Positions 1-9,679 are shown, counted from the stretch's first letter. The stretch is DNA of 64,000 bases from VGCC01 sp044375955 (GCA_044375955.1 JBILLS010000004.1:1-64000); one strand, 5' to 3'. Translations and numbers: made by a program. Notes: generated from the letters alone by a model not told the origin.

Positions 1-12
1 CTCTATGGGGCA

Positions 13-33
13 GACCCCCCGAATCGGGGGGTC
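13..33. terminator. GC-rich hairpin at window start
   Basis: A 9-bp perfect stem (GACCCCCCG / CGGGGGGTC) closes a 3-nt loop. It may terminate a gene outside the window. It has no clear U tract and lies about 60 bp before the response regulator, so it could also sit in that leader. Confidence 0.4.
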
Positions 34-93
34 CCTCGGGGAAGGGGCCTGCCTAGGCTCGCGGGAACCCTTGAACGCCCGGGAGGTGTGGTG

Positions 94-735
94 ATGGGCC
101 TGGTGGACAGCCCCGCCCTCGTGGTGCTCGACGACCACGAGCTGGTCCGCGACGGAATGGAGCGCCAGCTCACCACCGACTTCCCGGGAGCTCGGGTGGT
201 CTATTCGGGTGATTCCCTCCTCGACGCCCTCAAGGCCACCGCTACATCGCAGTGCGACTGCGCGGTCGTGGACCTGGACCTGGGGGATCAGACCCCGGTG
301 GCCGAGACCGTGTCCGCCTTCACCGCACGGGGCATCCCCGTGGTCGTGGTGAGCGCCATGGCCCGCCCCGACGTGCTCCAAGCCGCCATGGCGGCCGGCG
401 CCCAGGCGTTCATCGCGAAGCGGTCCAGCCTGCGAAACCTGTCCATGGCAGTCCGCACGGTGCTCGATGGGGGAACGTGGTTCCCCCCGGACCTCGCGGG
501 AGCGGTGCTGAGGACCTCGACCTCCGTGGAACTCTCCGCCCAGGAGAAGCGCGCCCTGGTCCTCTACGCCTCGGGGCTCACCCTGGAGATGGTGGCGCGC
601 CGGATGGAGATCACACCCAACACCGTGAAGCACTACCTCGATCGGGTGCGCGACAAGTACACCGCGGCCGGAATCGCCGCCCGGACCAAGATGCAGCTGC
701 ACCAAGTGGCCCGCTTGGAGGGTCTCCTGCCCTAA
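94..735 (+). CDS. NarL/FixJ-family response regulator
   Basis: About 213 aa. An N-terminal receiver domain (about residues 8-125) has the acidic pocket in VLDDHE, the probable phospho-acceptor Asp in AVVDLDLGD (near residue 60), the conserved Ser in VVVVSA and the Lys in FIAKRS. A C-terminal LuxR-type helix-turn-helix follows (LSAQEKRALVLYASGLTLEM, then NTVKHYLDRVRDKY). Three start codons lie in a row at 88, 91 and 94; ATG 94 is chosen because GGGAGG at 81-86 sits 7 nt upstream. It lies 24 bp before the histidine kinase on the same strand, so the two very likely form a two-component pair. The target genes are unknown; the surface and glycan genes that follow are candidates. Confidence 0.9.
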   Translation: MGLVDSPALVVLDDHELVRDGMERQLTTDFPGARVVYSGDSLLDALKATATSQCDCAVVDLDLGDQTPVAETVSAFTARGIPVVVVSAMARPDVLQAAMAAGAQAFIAKRSSLRNLSMAVRTVLDGGTWFPPDLAGAVLRTSTSVELSAQEKRALVLYASGLTLEMVARRMEITPNTVKHYLDRVRDKYTAAGIAARTKMQLHQVARLEGLLP

Positions 736-759
736 CGGCCGCTGTGGCACCCTCTCCCC

Positions 760-3000
760 GTGTCGACGGACGGGGTGCGCGCCGAGGAAGTCCCGCTCTC
801 CGACCTCGTGCGGGCCGCAGGGCTGATCGCCCTCACCGTGGCCGGCGTCGTGATCTTCGTGCCCGCCTTCATCCTGCTGCTGGCACGGGGGAACTCCTCG
901 TTTTCGGATTGGTTGGCCTGGCTGATCCCGGTTGGTATCTGGTCGCTCGGATTCGTTCCCACCGCACGTCCGTTCCGCGCCTGGATTCAATCGGGCGCCG
1001 GCGTGCTGTTCATGCTCATGGCGGCCGTGGTTCCCGGTGATGCATGGATCCCCGTGTCGACGATCGCATTCGCCGTCGTGGTGGCCGCGATTTTCACCCT
1101 GCCCTGGCAGGCCGCCGGCATCCTGATCATCATTACGTCTGCTCTCGACGTGGTCCTCGCACTGGTTCCCTCGGCCGCCGTCACGCTGTATGACGCTGGT
1201 CCGTTCCCCGTCGCGACAGGCGCACTCCTTCAGATCCTCGCCGGAGGCGGGTTGCTCATCGCGTGGCGAAGCTGGGTCTCGACGATCGAATCCGCCGACA
1301 TCGAGCACGCCGAGATTCGCGAGGCGACGGAGGCGCGGGAGCGTCTGCGGGCCCGCAGTGACTCGTCTGCAGCCGTCGCCAGACGTATCCACGAGACCAT
1401 CCTCAACACACTGACCGCAATCTCCATCGGTATCCCGCCGGATAGCGAGACGGCTGCGCGTCAGGCCTGCCGCCACGATCTCGAGCAGATGGAACTGGGC
1501 CTGAAACTCCTGCCCGACTCGACCATTGCCGAGATCCTCCAATCCGCCACCGAGGTCACCACACTTCGCCGCGTGGATGTGGACCTGGGCGGCTCGACCT
1601 CCACCAAGATCCCCGCGGTCATCGCGAATCCGATCCGAGATGCCGTCGCGGAGGCACTCCGAAATGTCGAGCGTCACTCGGGGGAGAACGCAGCGCTGAT
1701 TCGGGCACGCGTAGACGACGAAGTCCGCATCCAGATCAGCGATCGTGGTGTCGGCATGTCCGAGGGTGCCCTGGAGCGGTTCGGACTTCGTAACGCAATT
1801 CGCACCGGGGTCGAATCCGTTGGCGGGCGCGTCGAAGTGCGCGCGCCGACAAGCGGGGGAACGGTGGTGTCGCTCGCTGCTCCTGCATCGGTACCAGCGC
1901 CGAACGAGTCTCCGCGACTGCCGCTCTTGGGTGCCCTCGACTCCAGTCCGGCTGCTCGATTCGGCGTCCTTGGCACGAGTGCCTTCATGGCGATCTTCGC
2001 GGTGCCTGTCGCCCAGGCGATGACGCATACGGCGGTGGTGCTCAGCGGGATCCTGCTCTACATCGGCATCCTCGTCGCCGTGGCGATCCTGTGGACATCG
2101 CGGCTGCGAATCCCATTGACGGTCACGGCCATCGCCGTGCTTCTCGCGACCTTCACTGTTGTCGCGGGATCCGATCTCGATTGCGGGTCTGAGTGGGCGG
2201 TGGTCATTCTTCTGACCGGGATGTCCGGGGGAGCCACTCTGCTGCCCCTCGTGAGTCTGCGCGGGTGGTGGGTGCGGATCTCCTTCCTGGTTGCAGTGGG
2301 ATGCGCGTCACTCGCAGTGCCCCTGTCCCTACCGGATACCTGCAGGTCGCTGTCGCTTCTGACCGCTTTTTCTACCGTGGCATACGTTCTTGCATTCACT
2401 GTCGGCCTTAGCTGGGCGGATGTGGTTTTCGAAGGGCGACGGCAACGAGCGCAGGAGCAGTGGCGGGCACTCCTTCGATCGGAAACCGAGGTCGAGTCGC
2501 GGGCTGCCGCGCTCTCCGGGTGGGGTGAGGTAGGGCCTGGAGCCAGGGATCTCCTCGAGGGTTTGGCCGATGGGTCACTTCGGATGACCGATCCGGGAGT
2601 GCGGGCCCGCGCGGCGGCAGAAGGCGCAGCGATCCGCGAGGCTCTCGGTTTCGCTGATGCGCCGGGTGACGCGGTCAGTCACTTGACGAGGCGATTGGTG
2701 CGTGCTGCGGCCCACGTGAGTGCCACCGTCGACGTGGAGATTCTGACTCCGTTCACGCGTGCCGATCGGTACCCGGATGATGTGCTCGTCTACTTGGAGA
2801 GTCTCGTTCGGCGTACACCTGAGCAGAACCTCGCAATCCGAGGATTCAGCGACGAGGGGTATGAGGAGCTGGTCATGATCGTGCCCATCGAGGCGATCCG
2901 GGATGCGTCGACTCGGTTCATCCAGGACTGCGCTGTCCAGGTGTCCTTGGGGTCGGAGTCCGCCCACGTCATCGTGCGCCGACGTGAGACTCAGGCGTAG
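760..3000 (+). CDS. Tandem-type membrane sensor histidine kinase
   Basis: 746 aa, start GTG. The N-terminal part has several membrane segments (about residues 15-170), then a HisKA_3-like helix ARRIHETILNTLTAI with the probable phospho-His at 211, then an HATPase domain with the N-box Asn near 302 and the G-box DRGVGM at about 328-333. A second set of membrane segments follows (about 395-560). The soluble tail contains LLEGLADGSLRMTDPGVRAR, a pattern typical of the region after DHp in actinobacterial NarL-type kinases, but no recognisable catalytic ATPase motifs. I read it as two kinase halves in tandem, the second degenerate. This is inference. It probably phosphorylates the adjacent response regulator. 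Confidence 0.85.
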   Translation: MSTDGVRAEEVPLSDLVRAAGLIALTVAGVVIFVPAFILLLARGNSSFSDWLAWLIPVGIWSLGFVPTARPFRAWIQSGAGVLFMLMAAVVPGDAWIPVSTIAFAVVVAAIFTLPWQAAGILIIITSALDVVLALVPSAAVTLYDAGPFPVATGALLQILAGGGLLIAWRSWVSTIESADIEHAEIREATEARERLRARSDSSAAVARRIHETILNTLTAISIGIPPDSETAARQACRHDLEQMELGLKLLPDSTIAEILQSATEVTTLRRVDVDLGGSTSTKIPAVIANPIRDAVAEALRNVERHSGENAALIRARVDDEVRIQISDRGVGMSEGALERFGLRNAIRTGVESVGGRVEVRAPTSGGTVVSLAAPASVPAPNESPRLPLLGALDSSPAARFGVLGTSAFMAIFAVPVAQAMTHTAVVLSGILLYIGILVAVAILWTSRLRIPLTVTAIAVLLATFTVVAGSDLDCGSEWAVVILLTGMSGGATLLPLVSLRGWWVRISFLVAVGCASLAVPLSLPDTCRSLSLLTAFSTVAYVLAFTVGLSWADVVFEGRRQRAQEQWRALLRSETEVESRAAALSGWGEVGPGARDLLEGLADGSLRMTDPGVRARAAAEGAAIREALGFADAPGDAVSHLTRRLVRAAAHVSATVDVEILTPFTRADRYPDDVLVYLESLVRRTPEQNLAIRGFSDEGYEELVMIVPIEAIRDASTRFIQDCAVQVSLGSESAHVIVRRRETQA

Positions 3001-3386
3001 GGGCGGGACGCGATCCGTTCCTGAGTTAGAACAAGCGAGCCATCATCCGCAGCGTCAAGGCGGTAGCCGGCTCGGCGCACGGTGGTGATCCACGTCCTTT
3101 CTGGGTCTAGGTGACGCAATTTGCGACGCAGGCGCGATATGTGGGATTCGATGGTGTGGCCGTCGTAGAAGTAGTCGCGCTCCCACACATGGCGAGTGAT
3201 CTCGGACTTCGAGAAGCAGCGCATAGGAACAGATGCCAGGAGAGAGAGGATCTCGAACTCCGTCCAGGTGAGGGACAGCAGTGAGTCTCGGACCCACACG
3301 CGCCGCGATGCGGCATCGATCATCACCATGTGCACCTCACGATCCCCCGTCCGACCAGTTATGGCCGGAAATCGCATGCACAGCAT
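2991..3386 (-). CDS. Orphan winged-helix (OmpR/PhoB-type) DNA-binding protein
   Basis: 131 aa. The whole protein is a Trans_reg_C winged helix: SLTWTEFEILSLLASVP, then HTIESHISRLRRKL (recognition helix) and TVRRAGYRL (wing). There is no receiver domain, so it is not a standard response regulator; activity is probably set by expression or by a partner. Its 3' end overlaps the kinase gene by 10 bp in convergent orientation. A 14-bp G/C homopolymer lies about 72-85 bp upstream of its start codon. Targets are unknown; the upstream GH130/GT operon on the same strand is a candidate. Confidence 0.8.
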   Translation of the reverse strand: MLCMRFPAITGRTGDREVHMVMIDAASRRVWVRDSLLSLTWTEFEILSLLASVPMRCFSKSEITRHVWERDYFYDGHTIESHISRLRRKLRHLDPERTWITTVRRAGYRLDAADDGSLVLTQERIASRPYA

Positions 3387-3457
3387 TGCGTAGTCGTCGT
3401 GCCTTCTTGCCGGAATGGAAAGCCGTGTCGAGCGTTCTGTGAGGTTCCCGTGTAGTC

Positions 3458-3471
3458 GGGGGGGGGGGGGG
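3458..3471. repeat. 14-G homopolymer tract
   Basis: Fourteen consecutive G on the + strand, in the 161-bp gap between the GH130 gene and the winged-helix gene. Read on the minus strand it is a poly-C run upstream of the winged-helix gene. Tracts of this length can change length by slippage. It can also be a sequencing or assembly error. Confidence 0.9.
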
Positions 3472-3547
3472 TATGTCCTGGATTAGCCGGTTTCTTGTAC
3501 AGACAAGAGCCGCGACATGTCCGCGACTGGCACGCCTGTCCGCGCGA

Positions 3548-4996
3548 CTACGTCATGTGTTCGAGGAGTTCGGATACCTCCACGGTGGCAAACCGGATCT
3601 TCCAGTCGCTGAACCCGTAGGGGATCACCACCGTTCCGTCGTGGATCACACTTCCGCAGGAGTAGATGACGTTGGGCACATACCCATCGCGCTCACCCTC
3701 GATGGGTTCGAGGAAGGGGTCTTGCAGGCGTCCGATCACCCGAGTGGGGTCGTTCAGGTCGAGCAGCATGGCGCCGATCGCGTATTGGCGGACCGGTCCC
3801 GCGCCGTGTGTGAGGACGAGCCATCCCGCGTCCGTCTCCAGGGGTGAACCGCAATTCCCGGAATGGACGAGTTCCCAGGGTTGCTTGTGGTCGTGGAGAG
3901 GATGAACGTCGTTCCAGTGGTATCCGTCCTCGGATCGGGAAATGAAGTTCGATTCGCGATCACAGCGTGACAGCGCGGTGAACGTGCCATCCACGCGCCG
4001 GGGAAAGAACGCCAGGCCCTTGTTGCGCACTCCCGGGCCGGTCAGGCTGATGGAGGAGAAGGTCCGAAAATCATCAGTCTCCAGTGCGCGGCAGATCACC
4101 TGGGTGCCATCGAAGCCCGTGTAGGTGGCGCGGTAGCGCACGCAATCGTCATCGTCACAGATCAGCGTGAACCGCGCATCCTCCATTCCGCGGCGTTCGA
4201 CCGGTGCGGTGGGCCAGAGGACACGCTCGCTGATCTCCGTTTCCTCGGGAAAGTCCACCTCGTAGTTGCTCAATGCGATCCGACCCATGATGCTGACGAG
4301 ATCGTCGGACGGGGCATTTCGCATCCCGCTCACATCGAGTTGTGTTAGGGCTGCCGTGAGGTCCTCGATGGTGAACTTGTCGGGTAGGAGTCCGAGGACA
4401 AGTTCGAGATCCGCGGAACTGACGCCGGCCTCGATGGCTTCCTGGCGCACCATTCGATTGCGAAGCACGGTGAAACGGTGCGCTCGGGTGGTGGCATAGG
4501 GCGATGCGGGATCGATGTGGATCCCGTCGTGGGTGATGATCCCGGTGCGGAAGACGATGGTGGAGATGTGGCCTTCTCCAACGGCCCGAACGCTGAGGAC
4601 GAAGTGCAAGGGTCTGTCGGGTGAGAACTTGCCCACCATGGGAACGATCGAGGGGTTGAAGTAGGCGGCCCCCTCAATTGCATACTCCTGACTCAGATAC
4701 GCACCGATGAGGATCTGCCGTTCCTCGGAGATGCCTCCATCCACCAGGTGGGTCACCGCGTGGAAGTGGGAATGGAACTGCTCGCGGATATTGCGGTGAC
4801 GCGGGGTGAACCTCTGGAATATCGCCTTCAGGGTCGAGGTGACCTCGGACTCGTCCATGTCGAGGCACCTCTGGATGACCTGGGGAATCCGCGATTGACC
4901 TTGAATCAACTCCTCTTCGCCCGGAATGAACATCCGGCAGAGGACTCGTTCCGGGTTGCCCGCAAGTATGAGGTTCGATCTCTGCAGCGACTTCAC
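3548..4996 (-). CDS. GH130-family glycoside phosphorylase/hydrolase-like protein
   Basis: 482 aa. The C-terminal two thirds resemble the five-bladed propeller of GH130 (mannosyl-oligosaccharide phosphorylases): GMEDARF carries the conserved Glu-Asp-x-Arg, followed by NKGLAFFPRRVDG and a Cys-Asp-Arg-x-Ser/SRSEDG segment. An N-terminal extension of about 170 residues is longer than in minimal GH130 enzymes. No signal peptide is seen, so it is probably cytoplasmic. Its start overlaps the end of the alpha/alpha-barrel gene by 4 nt (translational coupling), forming an operon with a GT4. Substrate cannot be read from the sequence; known members act on beta-mannosides by reversible phosphorolysis. 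Annotation as GH130 is fairly sure, substrate is not. Confidence 0.8.
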   Translation of the reverse strand: MKSLQRSNLILAGNPERVLCRMFIPGEEELIQGQSRIPQVIQRCLDMDESEVTSTLKAIFQRFTPRHRNIREQFHSHFHAVTHLVDGGISEERQILIGAYLSQEYAIEGAAYFNPSIVPMVGKFSPDRPLHFVLSVRAVGEGHISTIVFRTGIITHDGIHIDPASPYATTRAHRFTVLRNRMVRQEAIEAGVSSADLELVLGLLPDKFTIEDLTAALTQLDVSGMRNAPSDDLVSIMGRIALSNYEVDFPEETEISERVLWPTAPVERRGMEDARFTLICDDDDCVRYRATYTGFDGTQVICRALETDDFRTFSSISLTGPGVRNKGLAFFPRRVDGTFTALSRCDRESNFISRSEDGYHWNDVHPLHDHKQPWELVHSGNCGSPLETDAGWLVLTHGAGPVRQYAIGAMLLDLNDPTRVIGRLQDPFLEPIEGERDGYVPNVIYSCGSVIHDGTVVIPYGFSDWKIRFATVEVSELLEHMT

Positions 4997-5991
4997 GCCG
5001 CCGCCTGCAGGAACCGTTCCGTGCGCTGATACACGCTGAGTTGAGCGAGCGTGGATTCCGCTCCCTGGTTGGCATTACGCCCGTCACCTGTCAATGCATC
5101 GAAGCCGGCACCGGTTGCGGTGTCTCGCATCGGGATTCCCTGGTCGTTGTGCCCATCGAACCAGCGCCGCCCGAGGACGGCGTAGTCCCGCCACTGGTGA
5201 TCGCTGGTGAGATCGAATGCCGTGGAGCACGCATCCACCAGCGCTGCCACTTCGATCGGCTGCTGATCGAATGCGGGTAGTGGTTCACCGAGGGCCCAAC
5301 CCGTATGAGGGATGATCGAGAACCGCCCTGCGTTGGTCTGCACCTCAAGCAACCAGGCCAGGAGTTCTTTGCCGCGGCGTACGACTGCGCCATCGTTGAG
5401 GATGGAGCCCCCCAGCATCATGACCTCGGGGATCACGGCGTTGGCGTATGTGAGCCGTGGTTCGGGCCACGGCCAGCGAGGCCGACCCCCGGCGGGGATC
5501 ATGTCGAGTGCATCCCGCAGGAGTGATTCCGATGCGCGATGTCCGGGGACCGCCTCCAGCACCTCGATGGCGCCCAGGGCGGCGAACATCATGGAGCGGA
5601 GGAAGGGCGACCGCTGGCGTGCCGATCCCTCGAAGCGTCGCAGGGATTCCTCCGCGCGTAGATCACTTCTGGCCCAGCGCATGCTGGTTCCCCATGCCCA
5701 GAGCGCCCGCCCCCAGTGATCCTCGGTGCTGGGTGCTCCGCACCACACGCCCGAGACCGCCCGACGGTTGATCACCCGTCCGTCGTCCGTCTGCGATCCG
5801 GTGAGGAAGGTCGAGTACACGTCGGCGAGGCGCTGGGCCGCAGCATCCGTGCGTCCTGTCCGCTCGACGACGATGAGTGCGCGGGCCACGTCATCCACGC
5901 AGTAGCCGTGCTCGGTGCGGGGCCGATCACCAAGACAGTGTTCGAAGATCCCCACGTCGTCTGTCAGTGATTCGACGTGACCGAGGTTCAT
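4993..5991 (-). CDS. Predicted (alpha/alpha)6-barrel glycan-active protein
   Basis: 332 aa. Features fit a helical toroid: repeated helix pairs, EHGYCVDDVARALIV near the N-terminus (positions about 27-41), STEDHWGRALWAWG, and WPWPEPRLTYANAV, rich in Trp, Asp and Glu as in carbohydrate-binding clefts. The C-terminus has ANQGAESTLAQLSVYQ. No signal peptide. It overlaps both neighbours by 4 nt (GT4 before, GH130 after), so the three proteins are made together. I recall similar proteins beside GT4 and GH130 genes in other bacteria but know no assigned activity. It might hydrolyse, epimerise or bind the glycan that the GT4 makes. Confidence 0.7.
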   Translation of the reverse strand: MNLGHVESLTDDVGIFEHCLGDRPRTEHGYCVDDVARALIVVERTGRTDAAAQRLADVYSTFLTGSQTDDGRVINRRAVSGVWCGAPSTEDHWGRALWAWGTSMRWARSDLRAEESLRRFEGSARQRSPFLRSMMFAALGAIEVLEAVPGHRASESLLRDALDMIPAGGRPRWPWPEPRLTYANAVIPEVMMLGGSILNDGAVVRRGKELLAWLLEVQTNAGRFSIIPHTGWALGEPLPAFDQQPIEVAALVDACSTAFDLTSDHQWRDYAVLGRRWFDGHNDQGIPMRDTATGAGFDALTGDGRNANQGAESTLAQLSVYQRTERFLQAAA

Positions 5992-7139
5992 GCCGGGATT
6001 CGTTCGGCGCGCGCGGGTGAAGGCGAGTAGCGGGCCTTGCGCGCCACCGCGTGCGTGAGGGAGATCATGGATGCCCCCACGCTCGGCCAGAGGAAGTCCG
6101 CGCCCTTCCTGTCGGTCAGATCCCGCATGCGTCGATGTGCGTACGGATTCTGGATGATCGAGCGAAGCCCCTCCGCGATGCTTGCCGGACTCTCGTGCTG
6201 CACGAGCACCCCTGATCCGTCACTGAGGAGTTCCACTGCGTGGGGGAATCGCGTCGCCACCACTGGGCCACCAGCGACCATCGCCTCCACGAGAACCCCG
6301 GAGGTCACTTGATCGCGCGTGTCGTACGGCAGTAGATACATATCGGCGGAGTTGATGAGCCGGGTGAGCCCCTGGGTGTCGAGATAACCGTCGATGAAGT
6401 GGACCTGGTCGCGCACGCCGAGCCGAGTCGCGAGGCGCTCAAGCTCATGGCGGTATCGCAGACCGTCACGGGCCACGACTTTCGGGTGTGTCTGTCCCAC
6501 CACGTAGTAGTCGGGTAGGGGGTCGAGGTCTTGGAGGAGCGACAGTGCCATGATGCCCCACTCGATGCCTTTGCCGTCGCTGAGCAGGCCCCACGTGAGG
6601 ATCCGTGGCTTCAGGCGCAATCCGTAGGGCCTTTTCGGGAGGCCGAAGTCCGGTGAACCATGTGGGATCACGTGAAGGCGCGATCGATCCACGTCGTAGG
6701 TCCGGGTGAGTGCATGGGAGGCCGAATGGGAGAGCACAACGATGGCATCGGATCCGTTGAGCAGACCTTGCATCACCCGTCGCTGATTGTTGCTCGGGGT
6801 GGTCACCACGGTGTGCAACACGGTGATGGCGGGGACGGTGAGCTCGGCAAGGAAGTCCACCACTTCACGACCATCCGGGCCGCCATAGATGCCGAATTCG
6901 TGCTGGATGATCACGACATCGTGGCTATTCAGTGTGTGGATGGTGCGCGGAGTGTCCCCTTCTCCCCGATGGTCGTGGATCACGACGGTTGATCGTGGCT
7001 GAGGGTCACCGCCGCTGAGTCTCATGATTCGCACGTCCTGGCCGAGACCATTCATGGCATTCGCCATCGACCGGGCAAACGTTGCGATCCCGCACTGTGT
7101 CGGCGGGTAAGTACTCAGCATGGCTACTCGAGGAGACAC
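5988..7139 (-). CDS. GT4-family glycosyltransferase
   Basis: 383 aa with a GT-B fold. The N-terminal half holds YPPTQCGIATFARSM, the donor/acceptor loop typical of GT4. The C-terminal half holds LLPYDTRDQVTSGVLVEAMV, the E-x7-E-like nucleotide-sugar site, and GGPVVATRFPHAVELL. It probably uses a nucleotide-activated sugar; acceptor unknown. It is the first gene of the operon GT4, alpha/alpha-barrel, GH130, with a 4-nt overlap to the second. The promoter should lie in the 94-bp gap after the sortase gene. Together with GH130 it could build and recycle an intracellular or surface glycan, perhaps mannose based. Confidence 0.85.
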   Translation of the reverse strand: MSPRVAMLSTYPPTQCGIATFARSMANAMNGLGQDVRIMRLSGGDPQPRSTVVIHDHRGEGDTPRTIHTLNSHDVVIIQHEFGIYGGPDGREVVDFLAELTVPAITVLHTVVTTPSNNQRRVMQGLLNGSDAIVVLSHSASHALTRTYDVDRSRLHVIPHGSPDFGLPKRPYGLRLKPRILTWGLLSDGKGIEWGIMALSLLQDLDPLPDYYVVGQTHPKVVARDGLRYRHELERLATRLGVRDQVHFIDGYLDTQGLTRLINSADMYLLPYDTRDQVTSGVLVEAMVAGGPVVATRFPHAVELLSDGSGVLVQHESPASIAEGLRSIIQNPYAHRRMRDLTDRKGADFLWPSVGASMISLTHAVARKARYSPSPARAERIPA

Positions 7140-7233
7140 GGGCGTCCTTCCTGTTGGGCGTCAGAGGAACACCTTGGGGCACACGCACCACCACGACATA
7201 GGTCATTGCAGTCAGCCAGCGGTGCGTGAACGG

Positions 7234-7844
7234 TCACTTCGGGGTGGCGACGACAACGATCGTCGACTGATAACCACCCTCATCGCGCACGTATTCGCCA
7301 CCACAGGTCAGCAGGACGAGTCGGGAAACTCCTTCGGAGAGGAAGAGTTCTCGCGCACGGTCTGTGAATTCTGCATCGGGGAGGACAGTGACCGACTCCA
7401 CCCGAAACTCGTGAGGAACCCCTGCGGAATCCAGGACTTTGATCGTGCGCCCTTGCTCGAGGTCTTCCAGATTTCGAAAGACACCGTTTGGATCACGTCT
7501 GCCATCTCGGTGGCCCACTAAGACGGTGGAGCCGGACTCCAGGGTGAGCGGGGCGGTAGGGGCGTACCAGCCGACATCACGGATATCCGCGGGAACTTCC
7601 ATGACGGAGTTCGTATCCAGACCTACCGGGAGAACATCGGCCACCACGTCAATGTGCGGGATCGTGATGCGCACTGGCGTCACCCTGACAGCCGGTTCGA
7701 CTTCAGTTGAGACGCTCGCGGGTGTCGGAGGAGTGAGGGTGATTTGAGTGGGCCTCTCGGACTCCCCACCGGGGAGCCTGGTGCCGGCGGGGAGTCCGAG
7801 GGCGATCGTGGTGACAGCAATCGCTGCCAGTACCCGTGAGGTGA

Positions 7845-7848
<4 letters not shown>
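7234..7848 (-). CDS. Class E/F-like sortase with an atypical active-site Arg position
   Basis: 204 aa, start GTG. A short hydrophobic N-terminus (about residues 5-22) is a signal peptide or anchor. The sortase barrel follows, with catalytic His113 in VLVGHRDG and Cys182 in LLTCGG. The position that normally holds the catalytic Arg (family pattern Y-R-D-N-V-V-V) reads [11 protein letters not shown] here, so Gln194 replaces it; Arg188 a few residues before could substitute. The gene overlaps the preceding Pro-Thr repeat gene by 4 nt (GTGA), making that protein the obvious substrate or partner. Sortase fold is sure; activity is open because of the missing Arg. Confidence 0.85.
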
Positions 7849-8621
<773 letters not shown>

Positions 8622-8728
8622 CGTCGTCCTTTGCAGTAGTGGGATGGAATGTCCATCCACCTCTAACTGTCAGGGCGATGACTGAGAGATGGCCGTGCGA
8701 GAGACCGATGCGAGCCAGCCTTGGACGG

Positions 8729-9496
8729 TCAGGAGATCGTCGCTGTGTCGAGCAGCCCACGCATGATGGCGATCTGGACGGCATCCCGACGTCCATCCGC
8801 TCCGAGGAACCGGTAGATGGCCATGGTCTCCTGCCGTACCGTGGAATCGCTGAACCCGATGCGTGATGCGATCTGGGGATTGGTCATTCCCGCAGCGAGG
8901 AATTCGAGTATCTGCTGCTGTCGAGTGGTCAGCTTCTCCGGCTTCGCGGGGACATGCCCGTTGGCGTGACGGCGCGGGCCGTCATACAGGTCATGGGTGG
9001 CTTCACTAGCGGCGTTGCGGATTCCCATGTAGAGGCCGAGGATCGGGGAGATCTCGGCGAAGGTCTCACTCAGGTGGGACTCATCGAATTCCTCGGCGAA
9101 GTGAACCTGCAATGAGCCGTCGCACTTATGGCCCACCCCGAGCGGCCACGCGACCGTGGGAGTCAGCATCGCCGGCTGCTGTTCGAGCCAGGGATACGTC
9201 GTCCGGATCGCATCCGCCCCATTGAGGATGACGGGCGAGCCATCGCGGATCGCATCGACAGCGGGGGCGTGGTCCCAGAGCGAAAGTGACTGCAGGGCAC
9301 GAACCACATCCGTGGGGAGCCCGAAGGACCCTGCCGACTGCACAGTGCCATCGGAGAAGAAGACGTAGATCAGTGCCCCGCGGGGACTGTGCTGCCGGAA
9401 CGTCTGCAGGACCAGATACTGAGCGAGCTGGTCCATCGTGGGTCGTTCTGCGAGGTAAGCGATCAAGTCGAGCATGGTGGGCGATTGACGTGACAT
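8729..9496 (-). CDS. LuxR-family transcription regulator with GAF-like sensor region
   Basis: 255 aa from ATG 9496, preferred over GTG 9502 because GGAG at 9502-9505 gives a 5-nt spacer. Residues about 10-175 look like a GAF-type ligand domain (ALIYVFFSDGTVQSAGSFGL, then VAWPLGVGHKCDGSLQVHF). The C-terminus is a LuxR helix-turn-helix: KLTTRQQQILEFLAAGMTN, PQIASRIGFSDSTVRQETMA. It lacks a receiver domain. It lies directly upstream of the Pro-Thr protein and sortase on the same strand and is divergent from the protease prodomain gene, so it could control either. A 7-bp inverted repeat lies in its upstream region. Confidence 0.8.
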   Translation of the reverse strand: MSRQSPTMLDLIAYLAERPTMDQLAQYLVLQTFRQHSPRGALIYVFFSDGTVQSAGSFGLPTDVVRALQSLSLWDHAPAVDAIRDGSPVILNGADAIRTTYPWLEQQPAMLTPTVAWPLGVGHKCDGSLQVHFAEEFDESHLSETFAEISPILGLYMGIRNAASEATHDLYDGPRRHANGHVPAKPEKLTTRQQQILEFLAAGMTNPQIASRIGFSDSTVRQETMAIYRFLGADGRRDAVQIAIMRGLLDTATIS

Positions 9497-9512
9497 GCAC
9501 ACTCCAAAGGGA

Positions 9513-9545
9513 AGGTTGGTGAGATTGAATGTAGTTGTCCAACCT
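9513..9545. promoter_or_regulatory. Inverted repeat upstream of the LuxR regulator
   Basis: AGGTTGG (9513-9519) and CCAACCT (9539-9545) form a perfect 7-bp inverted repeat with a 19-bp spacer, starting 17 bp upstream of the LuxR start codon in the divergent intergenic region. It could be an autoregulatory operator. No binding evidence. Confidence 0.35.
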
Positions 9546-9679
9546 CACGTAATGCTCACGCTTGCCTTGCGCGCTGCTGACAATGACCTGACAGTTGATG
9601 TGAGCACACTTCGTTCAGCAACGTGCAGTAGACGTACATTCGATGAGGAAAGCGTTCGTTACTGAGTGATCATGGACGT

